Shown piece after piece: positions 1 to 6,299 of a stretch of DNA of 6,428 nt. Below the pieces are notes generated by a model that did no database searches, was not told the origin of the DNA, and worked only from the letters and a program-made list of their open reading frames with translations. The stretch spans positions 1 to 6,428 of the forward strand of contig CAKRUL010000086.1 of assembly GCA_934403665.1 (NCBI GenBank), written 5' to 3'. Position 1 is the first letter of the stretch, and the number at the start of each line of letters is the position of its first letter. Position numbers and translations under genes: made by a program. The DNA comes from an uncultured Clostridia bacterium (lineage in GTDB: Bacteria; Bacillota_A; Clostridia; UMGS1840; HGM11507).

Positions 1-2977
1 CAGACAGCGATGTCATAAGTTCCGCCTGCGGAACGCTCAAAGCCGGGAGCACACGCGTCACGGTAACAGACTCCGAATAAGGAGAGTCCGTATATTCCGC
101 ACTGCCCGAAACAGCTTTCACGCAAACGGTAACCTGTGTCTTCGCCTGAGGAGAGTCTGCTGTTTTTTCTGCAATCCAGCTTTCCAGATCATAGGAAGTT
201 CCTTTCACCGGAATCACTTCCTCCGTTTGCCCAAGCACTGCCTTCAAAGCATAGGAAGCCGCATTCTCCACCGCATTCCAGGTCACCGCTGTGCTACCGG
301 ACGCAACGGGTGCGAGAACCGGTTTTTCCAGCGTATGATCCGCGTATGGAATGATCTCGAATGTCTTTTCCGTCGAATAGAGAGATTCGCTGTATTGCAG
401 GCGCACAATCACCTCATAGGAATTCTGTTCTTTACAGCCGGGAACGTCGAAGGAAACTTCAGATGCACCCACAAGCTGTTTCTGCAAAACCGTTTGGAAG
501 TTGTACTGATCAATCACAGTCAGCTCCAATCCGACGATTGCAGGATTGGTTATCAGATTCCAGGAAAGCTCCATTGTCCCGTTTTTGAATACGCCCTTTA
601 AGCCCAGGTCGAAATCAAATAGCTTCAGTTCTCCTGCCCCGTAATAGGGAACGGCTTTCAAAACAGGATATTGAAAAGCGGCATATTCATAAGCCGTTCC
701 CACCAACTTGTCGAGACCTTCGGTCGCCTGATCCGCCAGCTGGTTAGAGGTCAACGGCGTGGAACCTGCAAAGCCGTCATCCTCCCCTGTTTCGCTGAGA
801 TAGAAGCAATCGGTATAGGTAAAACCGGCCGCCCCATTATGGTTAAAACCAAGAGGAGATGTCCTTCCGGAGGCTCCGGTGACCGTTCCCGCATTATGAC
901 AGCGATTGAGGGCACCGCTGCTGCCGGTGTTCCAGAAACCGCCAACGATGCCGCCGGCCGCATCGCTTGAAATAATTTCACCGGTATTAAAGCAATCGGT
1001 GATCGGTGAGGCGGAAAACCGCACACCGCCGGCAATTCCGCCAACATTTGACCTGCTGGTTGCGCTGATCCGTCCGGAATTATAACTGGAGGTGACGGGG
1101 GAATATGTCATACCGGCAAGACCGCCCACATGACTTCCCACACCTGACACATTGCCAAGATTTGTAGATTCTTTGATGAAGGCATGGCCATAACCAATCA
1201 GACCGCCAACCGAACTGCCCGCTCCGACGACTTCTCCCAGATTGAAACAGCTTTCAATGCTTCCCTTGCCAACCTCAGCGGTTGCATATCCTGTAAATCC
1301 GACCAAGCCGCCCACATAGGTTGTTCCGTGGATAGCCGCATTGTTGATACAGTTGCGGATGGTTCCGTTGTGCAGCCATCCGACGATACCGCCCACTGCC
1401 GTTTTGCCGGAAACGCTTCCGCAAAGAATAATATCCGATACGGCTGCGCCGCCTTCCAGTTTATAGAACAAGCCAACTCGATCTCCGCCGCTGACATTGA
1501 TATCAACGGTTATGGTATGCTGACCGCTGTCTGAACGGAGCGTGCCGGAAAATTCCGGAAGAGGCTCAAACCTGCCCAAATCCACATCATTCATCAGAAC
1601 AAAATGTTGATCCGGATGGTTCCGCACCAGTTCAAAATCCGCTTTGGTGCGCAGAAGATAGGGATCTTCTTTCGTTCCCGTTCCCTGTTTGGTGCCATCC
1701 GGAACCGCCGTATCCGTAATTTCCGCTTTCGTGTATGCTGAATCCCTGTATTGAGGCTTTTTGGCGCTGACCGCTTTGATCTCCACTTCCCCTTTTCCGG
1801 AGCCGATTACCGAGGTGTCGGGAATGATGAACACCTTTGCGGATGTATCATAAATCATACTGCTGTTTTCCGTGCCGTTCACGAAAAACCGTCCGGCATA
1901 TCCGGCGATGTTTTCCTGCGGAGCAATAGAAATAACCACGCGGTTTTTCTGATTGACAATTTTGCTGGAAACTTGCAGTACAGGTACATCGACAGAAGGA
2001 TATTGTTTCGTATAGTTCACCTTTTTGGAAAAGTCAGAAGAGGTATAACCTGCCTTTGCGGCAATCGCTTTCACACGAACGGTCACTGTAAAGGAGGATT
2101 CCTCTGAATTCGCCGTGAGAGCGTCCACGGTATCCGTCAAATCCAAAGAAGTTGCACTGACGGAAATCTCTTTCACCGTCCCGTTTGCTGTGACCTCTAC
2201 CACATAGGAGGAAGCATTGGAAACCTTACTCCATTGTAGTTCCTCCGTATCCGCATTCCATTTGCTGACAGAGGGAGCGGAAAGTTTTCCGCCGCTGCTG
2301 CTTCCTCCTCCGCCGCCGGAACCGGAACCGCCCCCAATCGAGGGAGTGCCTCCCATACTGGAAATGTCTCCCGTATTGTTCTGTGTATTTTCTGTTTTTC
2401 TGATATATCTTCCTATCACAGAGAAGGCCTCTGCTCTTGTGATGATGTTTTCTCCCAAAAAGCTCCCGTCAGGATAGCCGGAAAGATATCCGGCATGCAC
2501 CAGAGCCGCCACAGCCCCCTTCCCCCAATCCGGAATCTGATCGGCATCCGGAAAGGATAAGGCAGAATCGTCCGTATTGAGGGGAAGAACACGCGCCAAA
2601 ATCACACAAACCTCTGTCCGCGTAATCGGCATCTGCGGATTATCGTTTCCCTGTGCATCGCCCTGAAGGTAGCCCTTATGCTTGGCAATCGCCATTTCTT
2701 CGGCATACCAATCAGAAGCATTCACATCCGGAAATTGATCCGTTCCCTGTTCAGTATAATGAAATGTTTTATTCACGACTTTGACAAATTCCGCTCTTGT
2801 GATTACAGCGTCCGGATGAACGCTTCCGCTGTCATCCCCTGAAACAATGCCATTCTTTACCAGCAATTCGATGGCATCCTGTGCCCAGTGATTGTTATAA
2901 TCCGAAGCGAAACCGGGAAAACTCACCGCACTTAACAGCATCAGGACGGAAAGAAAAATGCTCAAACTCTTTTTCAT
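1..2977 (-). CDS. SLH-anchored surface protein with GLUG repeats and FN3-like domains (3' end beyond window)
   Basis: The frame is open from ATG at 2977 to the left edge: 992 codons and no stop, so the C-terminus is missing. Residues 1-24 form a Sec signal peptide (MKKSLSIFLSVLMLLSAVSF, likely cut after GFA). Three SLH repeats follow at about 28-72, 80-131 and 142-193, each with an ITRAE or ITRTE motif; in this family that motif binds pyruvylated secondary cell-wall polysaccharide. A Gly/Ser linker (203-230) leads to an FN3-like domain (232-336) and a second beta-rich segment (to about 420). Residues 427-520 carry the usual lead-in to a GLUG array (GTGTKEDPYLL, then a MNDVDL motif). Six GLUG repeats span 523-701. 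Further beta-rich sequence (about 785-880) and a second FN3-like domain (883-987) follow. The start is set by GGGGAG six bases upstream. The gene lies 15 bases after the stop of gene A, so the two are probably cotranscribed. A role as adhesin or surface scaffold is inferred; the ligand is unknown. Confidence 0.93.
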   Translation of the reverse strand, partial: MKKSLSIFLSVLMLLSAVSFPGFASDYNNHWAQDAIELLVKNGIVSGDDSGSVHPDAVITRAEFVKVVNKTFHYTEQGTDQFPDVNASDWYAEEMAIAKHKGYLQGDAQGNDNPQMPITRTEVCVILARVLPLNTDDSALSFPDADQIPDWGKGAVAALVHAGYLSGYPDGSFLGENIITRAEAFSVIGRYIRKTENTQNNTGDISSMGGTPSIGGGSGSGGGGGSSSGGKLSAPSVSKWNADTEELQWSKVSNASSYVVEVTANGTVKEISVSATSLDLTDTVDALTANSEESSFTVTVRVKAIAAKAGYTSSDFSKKVNYTKQYPSVDVPVLQVSSKIVNQKNRVVISIAPQENIAGYAGRFFVNGTENSSMIYDTSAKVFIIPDTSVIGSGKGEVEIKAVSAKKPQYRDSAYTKAEITDTAVPDGTKQGTGTKEDPYLLRTKADFELVRNHPDQHFVLMNDVDLGRFEPLPEFSGTLRSDSGQHTITVDINVSGGDRVGLFYKLEGGAAVSDIILCGSVSGKTAVGGIVGWLHNGTIRNCINNAAIHGTTYVGGLVGFTGYATAEVGKGSIESCFNLGEVVGAGSSVGGLIGYGHAFIKESTNLGNVSGVGSHVGGLAGMTYSPVTSSYNSGRISATSRSNVGGIAGGVRFSASPITDCFNTGEIISSDAAGGIVGGFWNTGSSGALNRCHNAGTVTGASGRTSPLGFNHNGAAGFTYTDCFYLSETGEDDGFAGSTPLTSNQLADQATEGLDKLVGTAYEYAAFQYPVLKAVPYYGAGELKLFDFDLGLKGVFKNGTMELSWNLITNPAIVGLELTVIDQYNFQTVLQKQLVGASEVSFDVPGCKEQNSYEVIVRLQYSESLYSTEKTFEIIPYADHTLEKPVLAPVASGSTAVTWNAVENAASYALKAVLGQTEEVIPVKGTSYDLESWIAEKTADSPQAKTQVTVCVKAVSGSAEYTDSPYSESVTVTRVLPALSVPQAELMTSLS
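17..331 (-). repeat. FN3-like domain, second copy (gene B residues 883-987)
   Basis: This copy starts at LEKPVLAPVA and ends at VLPALSVPQAEL, matching SVDVPVLQV at the end of the first copy. It lies on the other side of the GLUG array. Another beta-rich segment follows the first copy, so the same segment may also follow this one outside the window. Confidence 0.7.
875..1411 (-). repeat. Six GLUG repeats within gene B
   Basis: The VGGIVG-type motif occurs at residues 528-533, 555-560, 590-595, 617-622, 645-650 and 674-679 (the last as AGGIVG), 27 to 35 residues apart. Each is followed by a strand with a pattern like I-x-x-C-x-N-x-G-x-V-x-G. Cys recurs at 543, 577, 662, 693 and 724, with Ser-Thr or Ser-Tyr in the two intervening coils. 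GLUG repeats are known from bacterial surface proteins and are thought to stack into a beta-helix; that fold is inferred here. Confidence 0.85.
1970..2284 (-). repeat. FN3-like domain, first copy (gene B residues 232-336)
   Basis: Shared landmarks with the copy at 17-331 are LQWSKVSNASSY against VTWNAVENAASY, TSLDL against TSYDL, FTVTVRVKAI against TQVTVCVKAV, and GYTSSDFS against EYTDSPYS. The order and spacing are the same over about 105 residues, so this is an internal duplication. Fibronectin type III-like folding is inferred from the W-x-x-V-x-x-A-x-x-Y pattern typical of bacterial surface FN3 domains. Confidence 0.7.
2288..2371 (-). repeat. Gly/Ser-rich linker in gene B
   Basis: Residues 203-230 are almost entirely Gly and Ser, with a core of GGGSGSGGGGGSSSGG. 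They separate the wall-binding SLH block from the outward-facing domains. The DNA is a short G/C-rich low-complexity tract, so length variation by slippage is possible. Confidence 0.8.
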
Positions 2978-2983
2978 GGCTCT

Positions 2984-2989
2984 CTCCCC
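2984..2989 (-). promoter_or_regulatory. Ribosome binding site of gene B
   Basis: GGGGAG lies six bases before the ATG at 2977, within the 15-base gap after the TAG of gene A. This fixes the start of gene B and suggests translational coupling with gene A. Confidence 0.8.
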
Positions 2990-2992
2990 TTT

Positions 2993-3982
2993 CTATTGTT
3001 CCGTGTTAAAGACGAACATCTGGCTGTAAGTGAGCAGACGATGGAAAAACAGAACCCGGCTTGCCTTGTCCCTGCCGTCGGCCGCCACCGTCCGAATATC
3101 ATCGATAGAACCTTTTTTGATAGTAATCTCTCCGCTGGAAGTCTTTGTGGTAATCGTCAAAATCGGAATGGTGCCCGCCTTGATGTAGCTCTCCGTATAG
3201 GTTCCGGGATCCATAGGGCGAATGTTGCTCAAGGTTGCCTTCGGAACATAGCTGATCAGATTGTTTCCCACTCTTTCCTTGACCAAACCGATTCCGACAA
3301 CATAAGTCGATTCCAAGTCAGCGGCATAGGAGGACATATAAAACGGGAAAGCTTTGCTTGTCTTGCCGCCCTCCGTGGTGTATGGATACGTCATGCCGGA
3401 GGGGTACCATGCCATCGGCAGATTGGAATCCAAATCACCCAAATTTGCAACCCGTTCTATGTGGGTCAGTTTTCCGCTGGTCTTTCCGATCCGTACAATA
3501 TCACCTTTTTTCAGAGGCGGAATATTGACCGAATAAGGGGTGTCCCCCTCCCGGTGTCCCTCCACCAAACAGCGATAATAGAAAGGCAGATTGTTAAAAT
3601 CCATCACCGCGCTGATTTCGGTCACACCATCCTTGGTATAATAGATTTTTTTCACGGTCTGTTCGCTTTCCTCATCATACACATCCGTGATCCGAACCAC
3701 AGCATACATAGGATTGGCAGTATCCCAGCTGAAGGAAGAAAGAATATCGGTTCTTCCGCGCACGACCAAAAGGCCGGCAACACCGGTGCTTGGATCAACG
3801 TCGTATGCCTGCAAATCATAACGACCATCGTTGCTGAACTGACCGGAGGACAGAACTTTATAATTTTCGTCCTGTATCTCGTTTTCATAGGCTTTGATCA
3901 GATTCCACCGGAAGGAGAAGGATTTTCCGCTGGAGCCGTATGCGACATACTCCTTTAAACCGAAAGGATCAATATCCGGCAC
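2993..3982 (-). CDS. C-terminal part of the frameshifted SLH protein (gene A)
   Basis: This is the continuation of gene A in the -1 frame, not an independent gene. The only nearby start is GTG at 3982, which has no Shine-Dalgarno sequence and no signal peptide behind it. The frame is open further upstream and reads RPTRIIN directly before VPDIDPFG, which fits as the continuation of the YFVT at the end of the first frame. The 329 residues are beta-rich and contain SNDGRYDLQAYDVD, a LKKGDIVRIGKTSGKL segment typical of a small beta-barrel or KOW-like turn, and a TAG stop at 2993-2995. The frame is clean for its whole length, so the break is either recent or a sequencing error. With one base restored, the whole protein would be about 1034 residues. 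The stop lies 15 bases from the start of gene B. Confidence 0.8.
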   Translation of the reverse strand: MPDIDPFGLKEYVAYGSSGKSFSFRWNLIKAYENEIQDENYKVLSSGQFSNDGRYDLQAYDVDPSTGVAGLLVVRGRTDILSSFSWDTANPMYAVVRITDVYDEESEQTVKKIYYTKDGVTEISAVMDFNNLPFYYRCLVEGHREGDTPYSVNIPPLKKGDIVRIGKTSGKLTHIERVANLGDLDSNLPMAWYPSGMTYPYTTEGGKTSKAFPFYMSSYAADLESTYVVGIGLVKERVGNNLISYVPKATLSNIRPMDPGTYTESYIKAGTIPILTITTKTSSGEITIKKGSIDDIRTVAADGRDKASRVLFFHRLLTYSQMFVFNTEQ

Positions 3983-6096
3983 ATTGATAATACGGGTGGG
4001 CCGGTGACAAAATATCTTCCGTCCACACAGTTGGTTCTCGTGCTGTAGCCCGCTGTTCTCGGCGTTCTCAGAGCCGCTTTCAACGTATTATCATCTGAAA
4101 GTTCCTCCTCGCTGTATGGAATGGGCGTCAAACTCCTGTAACTGCTCAAAACATTTCCGCTCACGCCGCCGCCTTCCGGATAGTTGGGATATTCAGTATC
4201 AATTTCGGTCACATATCCATCCGAATTCATGTTGACTACGATCGGCTTGGAAAGATATTCTTCCGGTGCCGGACCCGAAACCGAATTTCCGTTTTCGTCT
4301 TTTTCCACCGGATCCGCAAACCTGGAAAGCTGCGCCGGCCGTCTAATGAGCGCCGCCATCTGTTTTTCCGGCGTGTCACAGATCACGCCGTCGATTTTCA
4401 CCTTTCCTCTTAAGGCATACTCTCCGACACCGGTATCCGGAACAAAAATTTTTGCCCGCACCTCATCATTCAGTCCGTCTTCCCGTTCCGCCGCAATCAG
4501 ATATGCATAATTTTTGGAAGTCCCCTGCGTCTCCACATACGCGACCTTTCCGGTTGCATCCAAATGCAGGGTCACCTCGGCGCCCAGCCGAATCATGGAA
4601 AGATAGCCCGGTTTCACGCTTAAAATGCTGGAGGACAATTCATAGGCCGTTCCGTTCATCGTGACAGAAGAATCGGAAGCAGACACAGACTCTGCCGTTC
4701 CGGAAACAGACGCTTCGGAAACCGCAAGAAAATAAAAATCCTTGCCGTCTATTTTTTCCGGCGCTTTTGCGACAGAGACCACAGTGTCCGTGCTTAAATC
4801 TGCAACGGTTTTATACTCGTTTGTCCGAATGAATTGATAAGACACATTTTCCTCGGACAAATCAATGGACATAGCGGGATTGAATTTACAATGAAGCATA
4901 TCCCCCACACTGTCCACAAAAATGTTTCTCGCCGCTCCGGAAAAGTTATTCTCATCATAATAGTTAAAACTGACGGCATCCAGAACATCATAACGTTTGT
5001 CATTGTCTGTATCAATCAGCCGGATGGTTCCGTCTGTAAATTTCAGCATATCCGCGGAATAGGAGGTCATGTGAACCCCATTGAAAACAACAAGCGGAGC
5101 GGAAAAGCTATACTTCTGATATTTTCCGGAATCCTTTTCCTTTTCATATTCCAAATAAGAATCGGTGACAGAGATCACTTTGGAAGCATCCAGCGTCACC
5201 TCGTTGGCATTGCTGTGCACATAAAAATGCACCACCTCATCTCTTCCGTTTGCCTCATTTGTCCGCACATAAACCTTAAGACGGCTCCCGATATAGTTGC
5301 CGATATCGGTTTCTCCGCGATACACCGTGAGCGTTGTTCCCTCTTTATAGAGCTTGAGGACAATGCGCTCCGCATCCCCTGACGGCTCTGACAAAAAAGA
5401 GGTGATTCCGTTGTCCGCAACCTGCGCATCGTATTCCCGGATATGCAATCTGGAAAGCAGTAAATTAGAGTTTTTATCGATTTCCACCTGAATATCCGGA
5501 GAGACAATACTGGAAATGACAACCAAATCCGCAAACAGGGAATTGTATACCAATTTTGCCATCACAGCGCCGCTTACGACATCTCTTTGAGAAAGATCTA
5601 TGCCCTTCGTCATCCCAATCTCGGCGGCAACCCGATAATATCCGGAGGGATAACCGCCATATGCCTTTGCATAGGGCGTATATCCCAAAGCATTGGTCAG
5701 AATGGTGATGGTGTCAAGGATCGTAAGCTCACTGTCCAGATGAAAATAATTTTCGGGATCCCCCGTGACAATCCGCAGATCTTTACAGGTTTTTATGTAA
5801 GGATAATACATATTTTCCGGTCCCACATCCGCAAAAATCTGCCCATAAAAATCCGTGACGGAAAAGTCGCTGTTCGGTTGCAGAACATGTAAGATCATTT
5901 TCGTAAATTCTGCCTTTGTCACCGTCTTTTGCGGATCAAATTTTTCATCCATCACACCGATTTTTTGCAGAAACGAAATTTCGTTTTCATACTGCTGTTC
6001 CGTGAAGCTTTCTTCCGCAGCAATCATACAGCTGGGAAAGGCTGAAATCAACAGAACAAACACAATCAGCAAAGCCATTATTTTGTTTTTCATCAT
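3955..6096 (-). CDS. SLH-domain secreted protein, N-terminal part of a frameshifted gene (gene A)
   Basis: This 713-residue frame encodes a signal peptide (hydrophobic core at residues 6-20, likely cut near AA27; the Cys at 23 lacks a proper lipobox). An SLH-like region follows: SLH1 at 33-72 keeps a TKAEF motif, SLH2 at 88-138 has FADV and a LGY end but no TRAE, and a degenerate SLH3 lies at 145-187. The rest is a long beta-rich region of the type seen in large clostridial SLH proteins, with an Asp-rich loop DTDNDKRYD at 362-370 that resembles a calcium-binding turn. The last 15 residues or so (from about 699) look unlike the rest, and the natural continuation lies in another frame (2993-4002), so this product is probably truncated. 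Two adjacent ATG codons compete as start: GGAGG lies 4 bases from the first (6096) and 7 from the second (6093), and the second has the better spacing. The function is unknown beyond the surface location. Confidence 0.88.
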   Translation of the reverse strand: MMKNKIMALLIVFVLLISAFPSCMIAAEESFTEQQYENEISFLQKIGVMDEKFDPQKTVTKAEFTKMILHVLQPNSDFSVTDFYGQIFADVGPENMYYPYIKTCKDLRIVTGDPENYFHLDSELTILDTITILTNALGYTPYAKAYGGYPSGYYRVAAEIGMTKGIDLSQRDVVSGAVMAKLVYNSLFADLVVISSIVSPDIQVEIDKNSNLLLSRLHIREYDAQVADNGITSFLSEPSGDAERIVLKLYKEGTTLTVYRGETDIGNYIGSRLKVYVRTNEANGRDEVVHFYVHSNANEVTLDASKVISVTDSYLEYEKEKDSGKYQKYSFSAPLVVFNGVHMTSYSADMLKFTDGTIRLIDTDNDKRYDVLDAVSFNYYDENNFSGAARNIFVDSVGDMLHCKFNPAMSIDLSEENVSYQFIRTNEYKTVADLSTDTVVSVAKAPEKIDGKDFYFLAVSEASVSGTAESVSASDSSVTMNGTAYELSSSILSVKPGYLSMIRLGAEVTLHLDATGKVAYVETQGTSKNYAYLIAAEREDGLNDEVRAKIFVPDTGVGEYALRGKVKIDGVICDTPEKQMAALIRRPAQLSRFADPVEKDENGNSVSGPAPEEYLSKPIVVNMNSDGYVTEIDTEYPNYPEGGGVSGNVLSSYRSLTPIPYSEEELSDDNTLKAALRTPRTAGYSTRTNCVDGRYFVTGPPVLSMCRILILSV
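3994..4008 (-). other. Frameshift point inside gene A
   Basis: Reading gene A on the minus strand, codons GTC ACC GGC CCA CCC lead to a foreign-looking tail and a TAA at 3955-3957. Moving back one base here gives CCC ACC CGT ATT ATC AAT GTG and continues for more than 330 codons. One missing base in the short G/C-rich runs (plus strand gggtgggcc, 3994-4002) would explain it; an extra G would give the smooth join VTGPTRIINVPD. I see no heptamer of the X XXY YYZ type in the zero frame in the overlap, so a classical programmed -1 shift is unlikely. A real mutation and a sequencing or assembly error cannot be told apart from this window. Confidence 0.85.
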
Positions 6097-6100
6097 TCTT

Positions 6101-6106
6101 CCTCCC
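6101..6106 (-). promoter_or_regulatory. Ribosome binding site of gene A
   Basis: The minus strand reads GGGAGG, then AAGA, then ATGATG. The core is close to a perfect anti-16S match. It is 4 bases from the first ATG (6096) and 7 from the second (6093), so the second is favoured on spacing, although the two starts differ by a single Met. Confidence 0.8.
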
Positions 6107-6131
6107 TTTTTGGTTTTTCCATTGCAATTTC

Positions 6132-6160
6132 ATTATAAATAAGGGCTATTTTAAAGTAAA
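6132..6160 (-). promoter_or_regulatory. Sigma-A type promoter for the gene A-gene B unit
   Basis: On the minus strand, TTTACT (6155-6160; 4 of 6 matches to TTGACA) is followed after exactly 17 bases by a perfect TATAAT (6132-6137). Transcription would start near 6124-6126, giving a leader of about 28 bases before the gene A start. No other promoter this good was found ahead of gene A, and none is apparent between the two genes. Confidence 0.72.
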
Positions 6161-6186
6161 GAACAGATATTGCCCAATTTTAGCCC
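6143..6186. repeat. Inverted repeat around the gene A promoter -35 box
   Basis: GGGCTA (6143-6148) falls in the spacer between the -10 and -35 boxes, and its partner TAGCCC (6181-6186) lies upstream of the -35 box. The arms are only six bases with 32 between them, so chance is quite possible, but the placement would suit a repressor or DNA looping. Confidence 0.25.
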
Positions 6187-6190
6187 GGTA

Positions 6191-6222
6191 TTGCGCTCAA
6201 AAAATGCTTTTTACACGCGCAA
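6191..6222. repeat. Inverted repeat TTGCGC/GCGCAA with an inner A/T stem
   Basis: Outer arms TTGCGC (6191-6196) and GCGCAA (6217-6222) enclose an A-run, TGC and a T-run that can also pair. On the plus strand it is followed by AATTATTTTTCTGTTTT, so it could act as a weak plus-strand terminator, although no plus-strand gene precedes it. On the minus strand no T-run follows the stem. It lies about 30 bases upstream of the promoter. Confidence 0.4.
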
Positions 6223-6280
6223 AATTATTTTTCTGTTTTCAGAAATATCTTTTGCTCCCAAAGCCGGTCCTTCTGCCATT

Positions 6281-6299
6281 ATGATATACCGGATATCAT
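6281..6299. repeat. Perfect 7-base inverted repeat with 5-base spacer
   Basis: ATGATAT, ACCGG, ATATCAT. It overlaps the TGA of the possible upstream gene. It has no following T-run on the minus strand, so it is not a standard terminator; a regulator binding site is possible but unproven. Confidence 0.5.

Noticed and set aside
227..601. Plus-strand open frames opposite the 3' part of gene B (also 136-354, 671-970, 1184-1534, 1751-2107)
   Set aside because: All lie opposite a continuous minus-strand frame with clear FN3-like, GLUG and SLH features, and none has a good ribosome site or a recognisable protein.
2996..3958. Plus-strand open frame of about 320 codons
   Set aside because: It lies exactly opposite the C-terminal part of gene A, starts at a TTG with no ribosome site, and its protein has no recognisable domain or signal peptide. 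The minus-strand frame is well supported, so this is an antisense shadow.
3955..4090. Programmed -1 ribosomal frameshifting in gene A
   Set aside because: The overlap of the two frames has no X XXY YYZ slippery heptamer in the zero frame. A lost base or a sequencing error is simpler.
866..5646. Palindrome TCCGGA occurs 17 times by my count, far more than the one or two expected by chance; considered as an uptake or recombination motif
   Set aside because: All copies lie within genes A and B, and those checked in gene B are either the codon pair TCC-GGA (Ser-Gly) or an xxT-CCG-GAx context (Pro-Asp or Pro-Glu). Preferred codons explain the excess, and there is no conserved flanking sequence.
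6018..6096. Lipoprotein signal in gene A (Cys at residue 23)
   Set aside because: The residues before Cys are Phe-Pro-Ser, which does not fit the usual lipobox, and a signal peptidase I site a few residues later fits better.
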